Shown: positions 34,298 through 45,850, counted from the stretch's first letter. The stretch: 64,000 nucleotides of DNA from Gonocerus acuteangulatus (GCA_946811695.1 OX328128.1:31014062-31078061); one strand, 5' to 3'. Notes: a model not told the origin generated them from the sequence alone. Numbers and translations are program-made.

Positions 34298-35023
34298 TCA
34301 TGTGAATTTCGGAGAAGAACTTTCGAATTTCATTAATGTCTTAAAACGAATAGTATTTATTTTAATATTCCATATCGTTCCTACCATGTCAAATTATCGA
34401 ACATGAAAAATCTCGTTTTTCAGATTCGAGAGTTTGCTCTTTTATTGTGGACGTTACGGTTTGTCGCAAAATTTTCGAAACTCTAACCCCTTTAGAATAG
34501 GCTTTAATACCTTAAATAAAGTATCAAATGAGAACATTTTTCAATGTATTAATTCATCAATGTATGGAATATGTTCATGGAGTTTGCTCCGATTTTCATA
34601 TTCGATAGTTTGACATGTTATGGACGATATGTGCAAATGTTAATTTTCCTGCAACTTTTGAAGACTCTCAATTTTATCTTCTCAAGAAGAAATACTTTTT
34701 TTAGAAGATTGAGTTTTGGTTAGTTGTGTGAAATAACTAACATTTTTTTACAGGAATTCTCTTGATGGGCCTATTTTACCAGCCCGAAGAAAGATAACTT
34801 GGAATTAGCTGTCAAATATACCCAACTCATTACACAGGAAAGCGAGAAAAATCGCCTGTGGTCTCATAATTCCCAGAGTTTTCTTTTAGAAATACAGGAT
34901 TACTGGCAGTGTGTTACTTCCAGGTGGTAAATTGACTTTCTACCACTCATTTAGCATCCTCAGAGCAATAGGTGAGCATGGGGTGTGTATAAGTGACACA
35001 TAGCTTTCCAGGTTCCGCGGGAA

Positions 35024-35082
<59 letters not shown>

Positions 35083-36432
35083 GGATATCCCCAAAATAAA
35101 TGGCGAAACTTCGGGAGTCAATGCAGGATAAAAAAAAATAAAGAAAAAAAACCATTAGGCATATATCCCGTTTTTGCTTTGTTTCCGAGTAAAACACACA
35201 AAAACTAAAATAAATTATGAAAAGGCAGTCTTTTATAAGGCATATACATAATTCGTTAAAAGAATATGTTTTACCCACAACCCATTACCCATAAATATCT
35301 TAAGCATTTTTTACATTAATACAGACTAAACGTATTAATTTTAGTTACCTACTTATAAAAAATATCAAGTATTAACAAACATATTTTATATCGGCAGACA
35401 TATAACGTTTTGGACATTGTTAAATAACTCAAAAATCGAGAATTTAGTGATAATAAACTATTGTTATGGTTGATTGATGTCCTAGATAAAACGGCTCAGG
35501 GGTGAATTTCGTTTGGAACAAATCAACTTCAATACAAAGAGCTTGTATTTTAAGCTTTTTTTATCAAACCTGAAAGATAGTTTTTGAGCATTTTTTAAGT
35601 AGTTTCTATATGTCAGCCTTGACCCATTCTGAAAATTTCCTTGGAGTTTAAGCAACTTTCTACTGATTACGTAGCATTTACTTTTAGATAACATAAACTG
35701 CCTATTGTCACTAGTTTAACCTAGTTTTTAGTTTTATTGCTGATACATTTTTACTATTATCATTCGACTTGTTGATTAATTGTTTTTTTGCAGAAATGAA
35801 TTATTTTTAACACAACATCATTACTTGGTTAAGACCAGGCTCGAGAAATACGATTACCGACACACAAGAAGCTTCCATCGTCTAGATTATTTCCCATTTA
35901 GAAAAATCACAAAACGAAGGTCTCAAAAAATTGTGATAGTCCATAGTTACGCGATCAGAAAATGATTTTGGTGGAATTGAATTCGTCAAGGCTATTACAC
36001 ATTAGCAACAACGGTTATTGTTGACGGTGATAGTTGATGAACTTTAGTGGTAATGTTTTGGTTCATTCTTTAGTAAATTGTCAGTATTGGTTCAGATTGT
36101 GCCGTTAGGTCGTCTAATGAATGTTTAAGACAATTTTCCCAACATAAACGAATGAAGAAAAAGTTCAAGATAAATTTTTAGGTATATTCAATAAATTTAC
36201 AATTTTAAATTACATTTACATAATCAAAATGTGTTCAGGAATGGAGGCTGTATATTATTGAAACCATTATTTTTAGAGTGGTTTTGAGTAAATCAATGTT
36301 ATAAAGGAATATTACTTTCTTTATATACATCTCAATTTTTGTAATACAGTGTACTTTACGTAACTAAGTTTCCTTAATAGCATTTACTCTGCACATGGGT
36401 GTACCTATCATGTTCCTCAGAAACTTCAGACA
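34298..36432. other. Non-coding, AT-rich
   Basis: Contains a (TA)n tract (35029-35080). 34300-34730 has recurrent TTTCGAA and TTTGCTC motifs typical of dispersed repeat flanks. No ends or domains assigned. Confidence 0.4.
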
Positions 36433-36484
36433 CCAAAATTGAGGACAGTTAGTACAGTATGTGGTGAAATCGGTACAAACCAAT

Positions 36485-36644
36485 ACTGCTTATATATGCT
36501 TATACATTCGTCTTATACTGCTTATATATGCATATACATTCGTCTTATACTGCTTATATATGCTTATACATTCGTCTTATACTGCTTATATATGCTTATA
36601 CATTCGTCTTATACTGCTTATATATGCTTATACATTCGTCTTAT
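36485..36644. repeat. 32-bp minisatellite, 5 units
   Basis: Units start ACTGCTTATATATGC and end TTCGTCTTAT. One base differs in unit 2 (GCATA for GCTTA). The unit includes the TIR-proximal ACTGCTTATA, so it arose from a different segment than the arrays in elements 1 and 2. Confidence 0.95.
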
Positions 36645-37098
36645 GGGTCTTGTTTAGAACAGGCCCGCCAGTGATTTTATCTAGTAACAGTTACTTATTG
36701 ATAAATAAAAAAATATGAATTAAAGGAACATATGATTTATTTAATAAAAACTTTTTACACATAACCAAAAACATTATCATACTTTTAATCAGTTCCTCCA
36801 AGTTTTTTCCTTTCTTCGTAAAACATCATAATGTGGCCTTTTTTACAATATCTTTCCTTGGGTAGAATTCCTCTTTCGACAAAGAAAATCCTGGCTCGTT
36901 GCTCTTCTTTGGATAAATCGTAAACATCAAAAATATTCATAGTTTAATACTTTTATAACCGCAAATACACAAACAATACTAAATTAAATAGTATTTAAAG
37001 ATGTGTTTTTATTTCTGTATCGATGGTATCAAATTACATAGTAACAGTTACTTAATATCATTATAAAATCACTGGCGGGCCTGTTCTAAACAAGACCC
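36645..37098 (-). mobile_element. Merlin-type transposon, internally deleted
   Basis: Inverted ends GGGTCTTGTTTAGAACAGGC, with at least 35 bp matched. Flanked by perfect 8-bp duplications CGTCTTAT (36637-36644, 37099-37106). The insertion lies precisely within the 32-bp array, and the sequence after the second duplication resumes the next unit (ACTGCTTATATATGC). A short minus-strand transposase N-terminus remains (36785-36940). 8-bp duplications and the protein support Merlin (IS1595/ISXO2-type). Confidence 0.8.
36785..36940 (-). pseudogene. Merlin transposase N-terminal fragment
   Basis: A 51-codon open frame from ATG at 36938-36940 to TAA at 36785-36787. It reads MNIFDVYDLS, then VERGILPKERYCKKGHIMMF. 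A short acidic start followed by ..(E/K)GL(L/I)P..R.C..GH.M is the N-terminal zinc-ribbon segment of Merlin/ISXO2-like transposases in invertebrates. The second half of the ribbon and the DDE domain are deleted. The identification is by recalled family pattern and would need an HMM search to settle. Confidence 0.6.
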
Positions 37099-37344
37099 CG
37101 TCTTATACTGCTTATATATGCTTTCGTCTTCGAGCGAACACTCAAATATATAGGAATATATTTGTCTGTTTGCACTCTTTGGCCAAACATAGACCCTTTG
37201 GTATCGTTTAAATGAAAATATCCTAGCAGTATAGGTCTGTACCAATTTCACCCCATCTACTAATGTGGCCCCATTTTACGGTATTTAGTTAGTCACATGT
37301 TCGTCACAGGGTTCTATAAATGTTTTTGTTGTGATTGTTTTCAT

Positions 37345-37602
37345 TTTGGGCCATATAAGGGGGGGGGGGGCTGCAGCATGCTGATGGGGAAAATCGGAAA
37401 AAAATGTGTCATAAAAACCTTAAAAATAAATTAAATAAGAACACATAGTTCAGAAAAAATAATTTCTTTTGGATGTAATAGCGTGTAAATTGGCTAACTA
37501 TTCTAAGTACTAGATTGTTAGTATTCCATAACCCCCAAATGCTCTCAGCCCCCCCCCTTAAAACTCCCAGCCCCACGAAAAAATTGTCTATATACGCCCA
37601 TG
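37345..37602. mobile_element. hAT-like MITE, CATGGGCG family, copy B
   Basis: The right end TATATACGCCCATG is intact; the left end is changed to TTTGGGCCATATAAGG. Flanks GTTTTCAT and GTTTTTAT (7 of 8). Interior landmarks AAATTAAATAAGA.CA and GTTAGTATTCCATA shared with the other copies. Confidence 0.75.
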
Positions 37603-37610
37603 GTTTTTAT

Positions 37611-38394
37611 CCTGTTTACGTTAGAGTAATCCTAACAACAAAACCAATATTGATTGACTGGATAAATCTTTCAACTTTTTTTCAAACAAAGGAATATAAT
37701 CGAATTTCGTTAATTAAAGGCTACACGAAGAGGAATAATTTAATTACTCCCCATTCGGGGAACCAGGGGTGAATTAGTTGTTCTTCTGAAAAACCGAAAT
37801 TGCTGCACTTTGAACTAAAATGCAGGGTTACGCTGGCTTCTGTTCTACTTCCAATAATTTTGTTAGTTCAAAACAGAAGGGTTGACTGCAATTTGTAATT
37901 GGCTGTTGTTTGGCCGTAAAGCCTCGGAGGATTGATTGCCAGGCAATATGGCAACATAATTAACCCATTAGCCTTCGACGAACGAACGAGAAAGTTAAAA
38001 GGAAAATTAAAGCAAAAAATAGATTAAAAAAAAATACAAAAAAAAAATTGACCCGGCTCTTTTAATTGCTTGAATAAAAAGTGAGATAATTTAGTTTGAG
38101 TGGTTTCGAATGTCCATCAGCGTTATTGGCTGGTTAGCTCATTATAAAAAATAGCTTTATATTTTTAATGTTTTTAATAATGGATTTAGATAATTAGATA
38201 GGAAATGGAATGTTGGTTCAGTTTATGGTTTATTGTCGATCTCCTTCTGCTTAACCTGGCTAAGAAGAAACAGTATTTTTCTTATTAATACCAAACTGTC
38301 CATTTACTCAAATCTCAAAATTTTCGCTATAGGCGGAAGATAAAGAATTAGAAGTTCACTAAATATTGTCAAACACTTTATTTCTTCCTCTACG
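37611..38394. other. Apparently single-copy non-coding DNA
   Basis: 37790-37990 looks complex and non-repetitive, with TTTGTAATTGGC and ACATAATTAACCCATTAG. No gene signal. Confidence 0.35.
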
Positions 38395-38554
38395 TGTTTC
38401 ACACCTTTTTGGTGCCTCTTCAGGAGATCATGTTAAAATAAGGAATATTATAGCCTCAACTTGTCTAGACCCACTGTGTGACCGTACTAGTGGAAGGTTC
38501 TCCTCCTCAAGTTGAGGCTGTAAGTTTTTATATTTTAACACGATCCCCTGAAGC
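38395..38554. mobile_element. Foldback-type inverted repeat
   Basis: Left arm CCTCTTCAGGAGATC..GTTAAAATA ... TAGCCTCAACTTG. Right arm CAAGTTGAGGCTGTAAG ... ATTTTAACACGATC.CCTGAAG. The arms pair across a loop of about 46 bp. A half-copy is at 12888-12985. The outer CACACC...TGGTGCC part of the right arm is missing here. Confidence 0.6.
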
Positions 38555-38777
38555 ATCTGATTTCGCATATAACGAAACATTTTTAGCTTATATCATAATT
38601 ATGCTTAAAATATATAATATATTTTTAGCGTATTTCCTCCTCTCTCTCCGAAGATGACAGAAAACCCGCACATTACTTCGGTGTGTTGACTTCCCCAAGC
38701 CGGAAGTGCAAGGTGGCCACAAAACATGTGGAACGTTTATACAATGAAGTTATACAAAAAAATAAACGCAAGTACTA

Positions 38778-39424
38778 CCGTAAAATGGAGTCACATTAGT
38801 ACAGTGTGGTGAAATTGGTTCAAACCTATACTGCTTATATAAGCTTTTATGTTTGTCTGAGATCGAACAGACCAATATATAGGTATATATTTGTCTGAGA
38901 TCGATCAGACCAATATATAGGTATATATTTGTCTGAGATCGATCAGACCAATATATAGGTATATATTTGTCTGAGATCGAACAGACCAATATATAGGTAT
39001 ATATTTGTCTGAGATCGAACAGACCAATATATAGGTATATATTTGTCTGAGATCGATCAGACCAATATATAGGTATATATTTGTCTGAGATCGAACAGAC
39101 CAATATATAGGTATATATTTGTCTGAGATCGATCAGACCAATATATAGGTATATATTTGTCTGAGATCGAACAGACCAATATATAGGTATATATTTGTCT
39201 GAGATCGAACAGACCAATATATAGGTATATATTTGTCTGAGATCGAACAGACCAATATATAGGTATATATTTGTCTGAGATGGAACAGACCAATATATAG
39301 GTATATATTTGTCTGAGATCGATCAGACCAATATATAGGTATATATTTGTCTGTTCGCACTCTTTGAGCAAAGACAACTATACCTATTTACCAATTTCAC
39401 CACTAGTGTGACCCTATTTTATGG
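38778..39424. mobile_element. TIR-minisatellite element 2
   Basis: Left end CCGTAAAATGGAGTCAC, then TTAGTACAGTGTGGTGAAAT and ACCTATACTGCTTATATAAG. The right end is a shortened inverse (ATTTACCAATTTCACC, then CTATTTTATGG). TA on both sides (38776-38777, 39425-39426). A 38-bp array fills most of the interior, followed by the core end TTCGCACTCTTTGAGCAAAG shared with element 3. Confidence 0.8.
38861..39353. repeat. 38-bp minisatellite, 13 units, near-palindromic
   Basis: Units begin GATCGA(A/T)CAG and end TTTGTCTGA. Each contains CAGACCAATATATA facing TATATATTTGTCTG, a 14-bp arm with one mismatch. The junction GATCGATC is itself palindromic in five units. Period 38 is not a multiple of three, so the open frames cycle through all phases; they are not genes. 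Confidence 0.95.
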
Positions 39425-39426
39425 TA

Positions 39427-39602
39427 TATTTTTAAAGACCTTTACAGCATACACCCCAAAAAATTAAAACATTCAATTAGGTAATTAATATTAATATTTG
39501 TCCTTTTTTTATCCAGAAGGCTCAAAAATGCTCCGATTTTGATGAAATATGGTTCAATATTACTTTGTCTCGAACGAAAGGGCGAGTTCTTTCACCTGCA
39601 GT
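39427..39602 (-). repeat. Outer arm next to TIR-minisatellite element 2
   Basis: Inverse of 32106-32278 with roughly four in five bases alike: GAACGAAAGGGCGAGTTC and TTTCACCTGCAGT at its outer end. Confidence 0.75.
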
Positions 39603-40462
39603 GTAGTAGTTAAATTCATCAAATCTTAAATTTCCAAAATTGTCGCCCCTTTACCAGGAAATATTTAACGCGTCCAGACAATTTTATATTCCTGGATAAC
39701 TCAGTCATTGCGCCCCCATTTGCACTTGGACGCGCTACCCCCCAGAAAGCTCCATAGGTCCCATTGGCAATCGGTGTTTTAAACGAAGACGTACATTTTT
39801 TTGACCAATTTCCTCGTAGTTTTCGCAGTTTTTTAAAACTTATGTCTTCATTAAAACCACTATCCCCCTGAAGGAAGAGGTTTTTGTCCCAAGATGCTAA
39901 TAAAGCTTATTACATTAAGTAATAACTGATTTTCATCACACTTAGATTCTTATTCCCTCCAGATCTCTGATAACATCAAGCCTAGATGGATCTGAAACAC
40001 TAACACTTCCAGGCTGTCCAATAATCAAAGCTTTCTCAACTGATCATTGTAAACACCGATATGGCGGTCAAGTGGTGCGTCAGAATCCCAATTCCAGTGG
40101 CATTAGAATCCTTTCCGGCTCAATGGCCACTTTGCATATTCAAGTAGGCCGTGGATGTAATTATCCGCAATTACAATCTCTCTAGACCAGCTATTAACTG
40201 TAATTTCTAAACATTCGTCGGATTTAAATAAAAATGCAGATTTTTATAATAACACACTCCTTGTCTCAGATTGCTTCTGGTAGTTCCCACACAGTGTTGT
40301 GTCGCTCAATAGAATGTCGGAGGGTTTAAATTTTACTCTTGTTATGTTTAATTCATCTTATTAACAATTGTTGCACTAAGGAGTGGTAACTATTCAATGA
40401 AATGAGCTAATAATTATTATCTGGTGTTTGAACCACAATATCATTTATTATATACAATTAAT
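39603..40462. other. Apparently single-copy non-coding DNA
   Basis: 40020-40240 is complex, with TTTGCATATTCA and GTAATTATCCGCAATTACAA. No repeat partner seen. Confidence 0.35.
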
Positions 40463-40469
40463 GTGTGAC

Positions 40470-40473
<4 letters not shown>

Positions 40474-40527
<54 letters not shown>

Positions 40528-40693
40528 GGCGCATCGACATAAATCTTGGCCATTAGTGCCAACGTCCAGGGTGCAGCCAGGAATTTTCTCAGCGAGCCCT
40601 GAGATGAGGAAATTTCTGGCGCCGGCTGGGATCGAACCTACTATCTCCCGCTTATGAATCTAGCGCGCTAGCCACTAGACCACGGGAGACCCC
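40474..40693 (-). mobile_element. tRNA-derived SINE-A, complete copy
   Basis: A long poly(T), then the 3' core (ACGGCGCATCGAC), body and tRNA head on the complement: B box GGGATCGAACC and CGCTAGCCACTAGACCACGG covering the A box. Flanked by GTGTGACTCAA (40463-40473) and GTGCGGCTCAA (40694-40704), an 11-bp duplication with two changes. Complete from head to tail. Confidence 0.9.
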
Positions 40694-40851
40694 GTGCGGC
40701 TCAAATATCTCTAAAACATATATTATAACTGACCCTTTCCTTAAATGCACCGAGGGACAAGAGAGATTGATAATTACGTGTAAGAAAAAACTGTGGACAC
40801 TAAAATAATCTAGCAAGACCATTGTATTACTATGGGTTCCGCCACGTAGCA

Positions 40852-41118
40852 GAATTGAATCGATCCATGCAAAAGGAACTTCAGTCCATTTTTTCCCAAT
40901 ATGAGTTTCGATAATATTTTCTTTAGTATGAGTGATGAATTCTTTGTATCTAAAGGTAACTTCACATTTCTATGTTAGAAGGACTTCAATCCAATGCATA
41001 GTTGTCGTAGAAACATAGTCGTAATTTTATTATTCCATGTAGAAAAGCCTTCAATCTAGTTTTCTCAAAACTACTGATTTTGGACTGAAGCTCTTTTTAC
41101 ATGGATCGATTCAATTCT
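40852..41118. repeat. Inverted-repeat element
   Basis: GAATTGAATCGATCCATGCA ... GGAACTTCAGTCCA at the left faces GGACTGAAGCT, then ACATGGATCGATTCAATTC at the right. Inner motifs ACTTCA(A/G)TCC repeat twice more. Probably a MITE, but no target duplication was established. Confidence 0.6.
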
Positions 41119-41342
41119 CAGGAAAGACTTGGAGGACAGAATAATTTGATTTGATTTTAGCATAAATATGCTTTATCGATTACTTAACTGGGAAAAAACG
41201 TTACAAAAAAGTGTCCACTGGCGACGCGCATGCGCGGTGGCCATGTACGAAAAAGAAGACTGTATGTTATACATAGGTTTGTCGGGAGGAGCTAAAGCAT
41301 ATTTAGGTTCCTGAATTTTTGAATTTGTTTATATTTTCCAAT

Positions 41343-41344
<2 letters not shown>

Positions 41345-41400
<56 letters not shown>
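41345..41400. repeat. (TA)n microsatellite
   Basis: TA run with one phase slip (TATTATAT). Confidence 0.95.
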
Positions 41401-44105
41401 GAGGGCTCCAGAAGTCAAGGGGTCTAAGTGATATTTTTGAAAAAATGAGTTAAATACACGAATGGGATGTGAACTCAGTAATATTGTGGGTGGAAAAGAG
41501 ATCCAAGTGATTTTCTTGCTAGTTGCTGCCACCTAGCTTGTGTTCTGTTCAGTATTGTCACTTTTGTAATATTAAGTCCAGAAGGAAATGTGCGGATTCC
41601 AATTCTTTTGCATATTAATCCTAAACTGAGTGATGTGCCTATTATGTATTATTAATAATAAACAGCTAAGGACCTGGGGATTCGTCTAGTATGATCGGAA
41701 CTGTTAAAATCTAGTTTTTGCTTTTAACACACACGCAAATAAAATATTAAGTTTGTTAATTAGACTTCTTAACCTCTGAGGTCCTTGTATGTATGTATAA
41801 TTTTAATTTTTATTAATCCTTATTTTATCTTGAAGTTACTTAGTTTTTAATTTGTTTGAGGTCTTTTAAGTCAGAATTTTATTTACATATACCTTAGAAA
41901 CTACTTACTTTTTAATAAATAAACTGACCTTTATACTAAAAATGTAAACTAATTAATTAATTTTAATATTTTAAGAAATAATGTATTTTAATTTTTTTTG
42001 CAGGTAGGGTCGAGAGAAATCGAACTTTCGGGAGAAAGATCAGCCCATTCGTATGTGAGTAATACAGAAATATATGAATTGCATCGTTAGAAAGTGGTAG
42101 ACTATGAAAGAGTTTTTTTTATTGATTTCTTAGTCCGAAAGCAGTAGATACGTGGAGAAGTGCAATGATATCTTACTTCTGTTAGGTGTTGATTGATATT
42201 TTTACAAACACAAGGATTTTTACTGAACAAAAAAAAACTGAACCGGCATAAATTCTATGAAGAGACGTTAAAAGTCAAATCTGTTCTTTGCCTTTTGCAA
42301 GATCTATTTGCTGATATGGGTCTCAAAGAATAAAATGCGATTATAACACGTAGGCCCACTGAAAAGGATTATTTGTTTCTGTCAAACGGACGTGAGAACT
42401 TCCTCTTTCTAAAGCAGAAAGGATTTAGGAATAATCCGATAAATCTAGGTTGAAGAAAGAGCTAAAGGAGGGGTAGATAAACACTGCAGTGAGGTATTAG
42501 AAGAGTCTACCTACCTACCTCTCTGCATTCCTTGAATGAGTCATTCTTGATCCCGGTGAAAGAAGACCCCCCTCTTCCCTGCCTTTTATCCCTACCTTAC
42601 ACAACAGCTGATCTCGGCAGGTGTATCCCTCAAATCCTAATCTCAGATTTATCATCATGATATCCCTAATTCCTTCCTTCAAATTTATTTTCTATTTATG
42701 AATTCCGATAAAAAATCTATATTCTCACGCCTTCTAGCTGCAAGGGAGGGGTTTTCGTTCCGCATTTATAATCACTTTATGAGTACTATTTTGTAATATT
42801 AATTTTCCTGGTCCTGCTAACCTGAATCCTTGATATTTACCTCAATCCATATGGGCAAAAGCTGACCGGGCAGCAAATGAAGCTAATCATAAAGTCATAA
42901 AGTTTTCTTCTAAATATATCCTTCAATTAAAAAAAAAAAAAAAAATCGTCATATTTTATTATAAAATAATACTGATTATCATATCTTGGATTTAGCAGAC
43001 AACTTCGGAACAAAATAGCTTGTTGTCGTCTTTACCAATTAAAGCTGAACAATAATATGTAATGGCCCTAAATCTCATTACAGACATCTGAGTAAAGTAA
43101 TTACCGGAGATAAATAAATAAAATATATTGTTGGGAAGAGTTATGAAAAAGGTTATGACTCAAGTAATGAGTTGATCGTCCGACAGAAGGGAAAACCCCT
43201 TTCCTCTAAAATTGAAAGAGATTAAATCCGTAAAAATTTAAAGAAAGCAAGTGGGAGTTTGGCCGATGGGGGGAGGGAGGTATGTTGAAAGTAAAAATTG
43301 CTTTTGTTCCATTAGCGGGGTTATAAAGGTGATAAACCCAGAACCCGCAATCAGAGCGAGGGACGGACCCCCCCCCTGGATCTTCTCGTTACAAATTCTA
43401 TTTATGTTACCCCCTCTCCCCCTCCCGTCCCTAGCCATCCCATCCCCACTCCGGAGGAAAGGAATTAAAATCCCCTAGCAATTTACCGGCCCCTCCCAAC
43501 AATACAACCCCTCCCCCCCCCGTCCCTTAACAGAGAAAAATAATTGCCTTCATTGTATTATATAAATTGAGTTTGGGAACAATCATAGCCTGTATAGTCC
43601 CTCCTCCTCCCTCTTTCCCGCGCCCGCCAAATCGGACCCCCGCGCGCGCTCTCTCTCTCGTCCATCTCAGAAACTAATTTCAATACTGAATTATGAGAGT
43701 GTTTGTTCTATCTGGGAGTGTTTGCCTTGACTGCCGGCGGGGCTGACGCATGAATGGGGTGGACTTTGAATGGGATTCATTACGATCTGGTTGCTGGAAG
43801 AGATCCTATTGGTGGCTTCATACACGTGCTGGGGACTTGCTGGATCGAGGAGAACGCTTAGATAAGCTAATTACGATTAATGGTACTTGATATTTGCTTA
43901 GGGCTGTATGAGTCAGATAAACGACTAAAGCCCAAAAAATGTTTTTCAGATTTGGTTACTCAGTGGTTAGGGTTAAAAGTTTGTTGCGTTACCTAAATGT
44001 TTGTACTTACTTTTTACAATCGAATTTTCAAATAAGGCTTAGTCATGAAAAATAAACCCCAAAAAATCAAATAAATAAAAACTAAGTTATAGTCAACTAT
44101 AGATA
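41401..44105. other. Mostly single-copy non-coding DNA
   Basis: Includes a pyrimidine-rich, GC-richer block (43260-43700) with C8-C9 runs, CGCGCGCGCT and a CT stretch, and a complex part (43730-43880). The frames at 43238 and 43251 are opposite-strand readings of the C-rich block. No exon is supported. Confidence 0.4.
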
Positions 44106-44110
44106 GGTCG

Positions 44111-44708
44111 CACAGTGGGACGTTTTCGTATTTCAAAAAAGACTACAGCCTCCAAATCTTAACCGATTTCAATCGATTTTTTCTTTAAATGAAAGCCAAT
44201 AAAATTTAGAGCAACTTTGTTTGGCCAGATTTTTGTTTTTCGTTTCCCCTGTTAAATACGTGTAAATAGTTAAATTACGTGTAAATAATTAAATTACGTG
44301 TAAATAATTCACCAACGTTTACAATTGAACATAAAATAATACTATACATTTCACCTAACTTAATATCAACACTAAAATCGTTGAAAGTAAACATTCAAAC
44401 CCTAATTAGGCTTGGAAAAAATCAATATATATTTTCAAATCATTCAAAAATTAAGAATTAAGATAAATTTACGTTTTGAAGATGTCAGTCTGATTTTTTC
44501 CAAGTCTAATCAGGTTTTGAATGTTTAATTTGAACGATATCAGTGCTGATTTTAAGTTAGATGAAAAATATAATATTATTTTATAAACTGGGGAAACGAA
44601 AAACATTTTATTAGTTTTCGTTGAAAAAAGAAAAATGCATTGAAATCGGGTAAGATTTGGAGGCTGTAGCCCTTTTTGAAACACGAAAAGTCGTTTGGCC
44701 CCAATGTG
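44111..44708. mobile_element. Transib-like palindromic MITE (tentative)
   Basis: Left end CACAGTGGGACG; right end, inverted, CACATTGGGGCC. TTTCAAAAA, CTACAGCCTCCAAATCTTA and CCGATTTC follow in both. Flanks GGTCG and AGTCG (4 of 5). Inner arms (TAGGCTTGGAAAAAATCA against TGATTTTTTCCAAGTCTAA) make most of it fold back. At the right end TCAAAAAGG starts 23 bp from the heptamer. Superfamily uncertain because the duplication is imperfect. Confidence 0.5.
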
Positions 44709-45789
44709 AGTCGGTCCTCAAGGGATGGTATAAAATTGTTCGATTTACAAAACATTGACTAATCGAGGTTATGATTCGACTTATCTACATATAATTGTGA
44801 AATACAAACACAGAATTGGAGTTAACATCATCTACATTATAGAAATACATGTTGTTTTTACGTACATATAAAGCAAATTGGCAAGAAACAGCTAATTCAA
44901 CTCATATTTAATGTACCCCACTGTTCAGTAACTGTAAAATAATGCTCAATATTTTTCTGAACATTTTTTCACCTTTTTTTCATATGAAATGTTACTTCTA
45001 TGCGTAAACATGTCATGATAGACCTTGTCACAGGTTTCCAGGAAAGTCCAAAGTGTATTAATCACATTTGTGACGTCAGAAATGTTAAATTTTAAAGCTT
45101 TTTATGAGTGCTCGAAACGAAATATCTAGTTTATCTTAAGGATCGATTAAGATATCGTTTTTGAAATATTTTACTTCCATTTTAGAGCTTCTAATTAAAT
45201 GTAAAAAATGCTTCCAGATGCATATGAACACAAAAAATAGTTTATGTTAAATTTTCTATTCTGATAATGTTGCCATAAAAGTTATGATATTCATATTTTA
45301 TAGTCATAGAAGAAGGCGCGGACATTTATATTTCCCGCCAGAATTCTCATGTGTTGAGTAAACAGTATAAATGCATTTCGTAAATTGGGTCAGTGCATGA
45401 ATAAATCCAATAGGAGAACGGTCAACGACTCCTGCTCAAAATGGAACCGGTTTTGCTATTTGAATTGTTATCTCTTATCAATGCCCTCGTTGCATTAACT
45501 CGTTCTCATTATGAAAACACCCACATATTGCACATGTCATGTTACAACCCGTGGTGATGATTCTTCCGAAGAGCTGGACCATTGTAACACTCCACAGGTG
45601 TTCAGTAACCATCCTTCGAAGTATTTCTCTCAAAAGTAATTCAACAAAGAAATATGACCAAAATTGTTAACATATTGAGTATTATTAACTACATAACTCA
45701 TTACTAGAATGCGCCAAGACTCACGCCCGATTCGTACCATTTTACAAGAAAGAATTAAGGCACGCAAGCAAATTTTTTAGGTTAGATAC

Positions 45790-45792
<3 letters not shown>

Positions 45793-45846
<54 letters not shown>
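45793..45846. repeat. Poly(T) tract, 54 bp
   Basis: Uninterrupted T run. It could be the tail of an old minus-strand retroposon, but the right flank matched no known element here. Confidence 0.95.

Positions 45847-45850
<4 letters not shown>

Larger units (their letters stand above)
36433..37281. mobile_element. TIR-minisatellite element 3, interrupted by Merlin
   Basis: The right end (CCCCATTTTACGG then TA) and its neighbour ATCCTAGCAGTATAGGT closely match element 1. The left end is decayed (CCAAAATTGAGGACAG) but then reads TTAGTACAGTATGTGGTGAA and CGGTACAAACCAATACTGC. Inside lie five 32-bp repeats, then a Merlin element, then the ancestral core TCGAGCGAACACTCAAATAT through CTTTGGTATCGTTTAAATG. 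It links the three elements because it retains the most unexpanded core. Confidence 0.75.

Noticed and set aside
38750..39377. 155-, 106- and 75-codon frames
   Set aside because: The 38-bp period shifts phase each unit, giving three overlapping copies of the same text. Repeat artefact.
45793..45846. Poly(T) as tail of a third SINE family
   Set aside because: The sequence right of it has no tRNA head, no B box and no matching target duplication.
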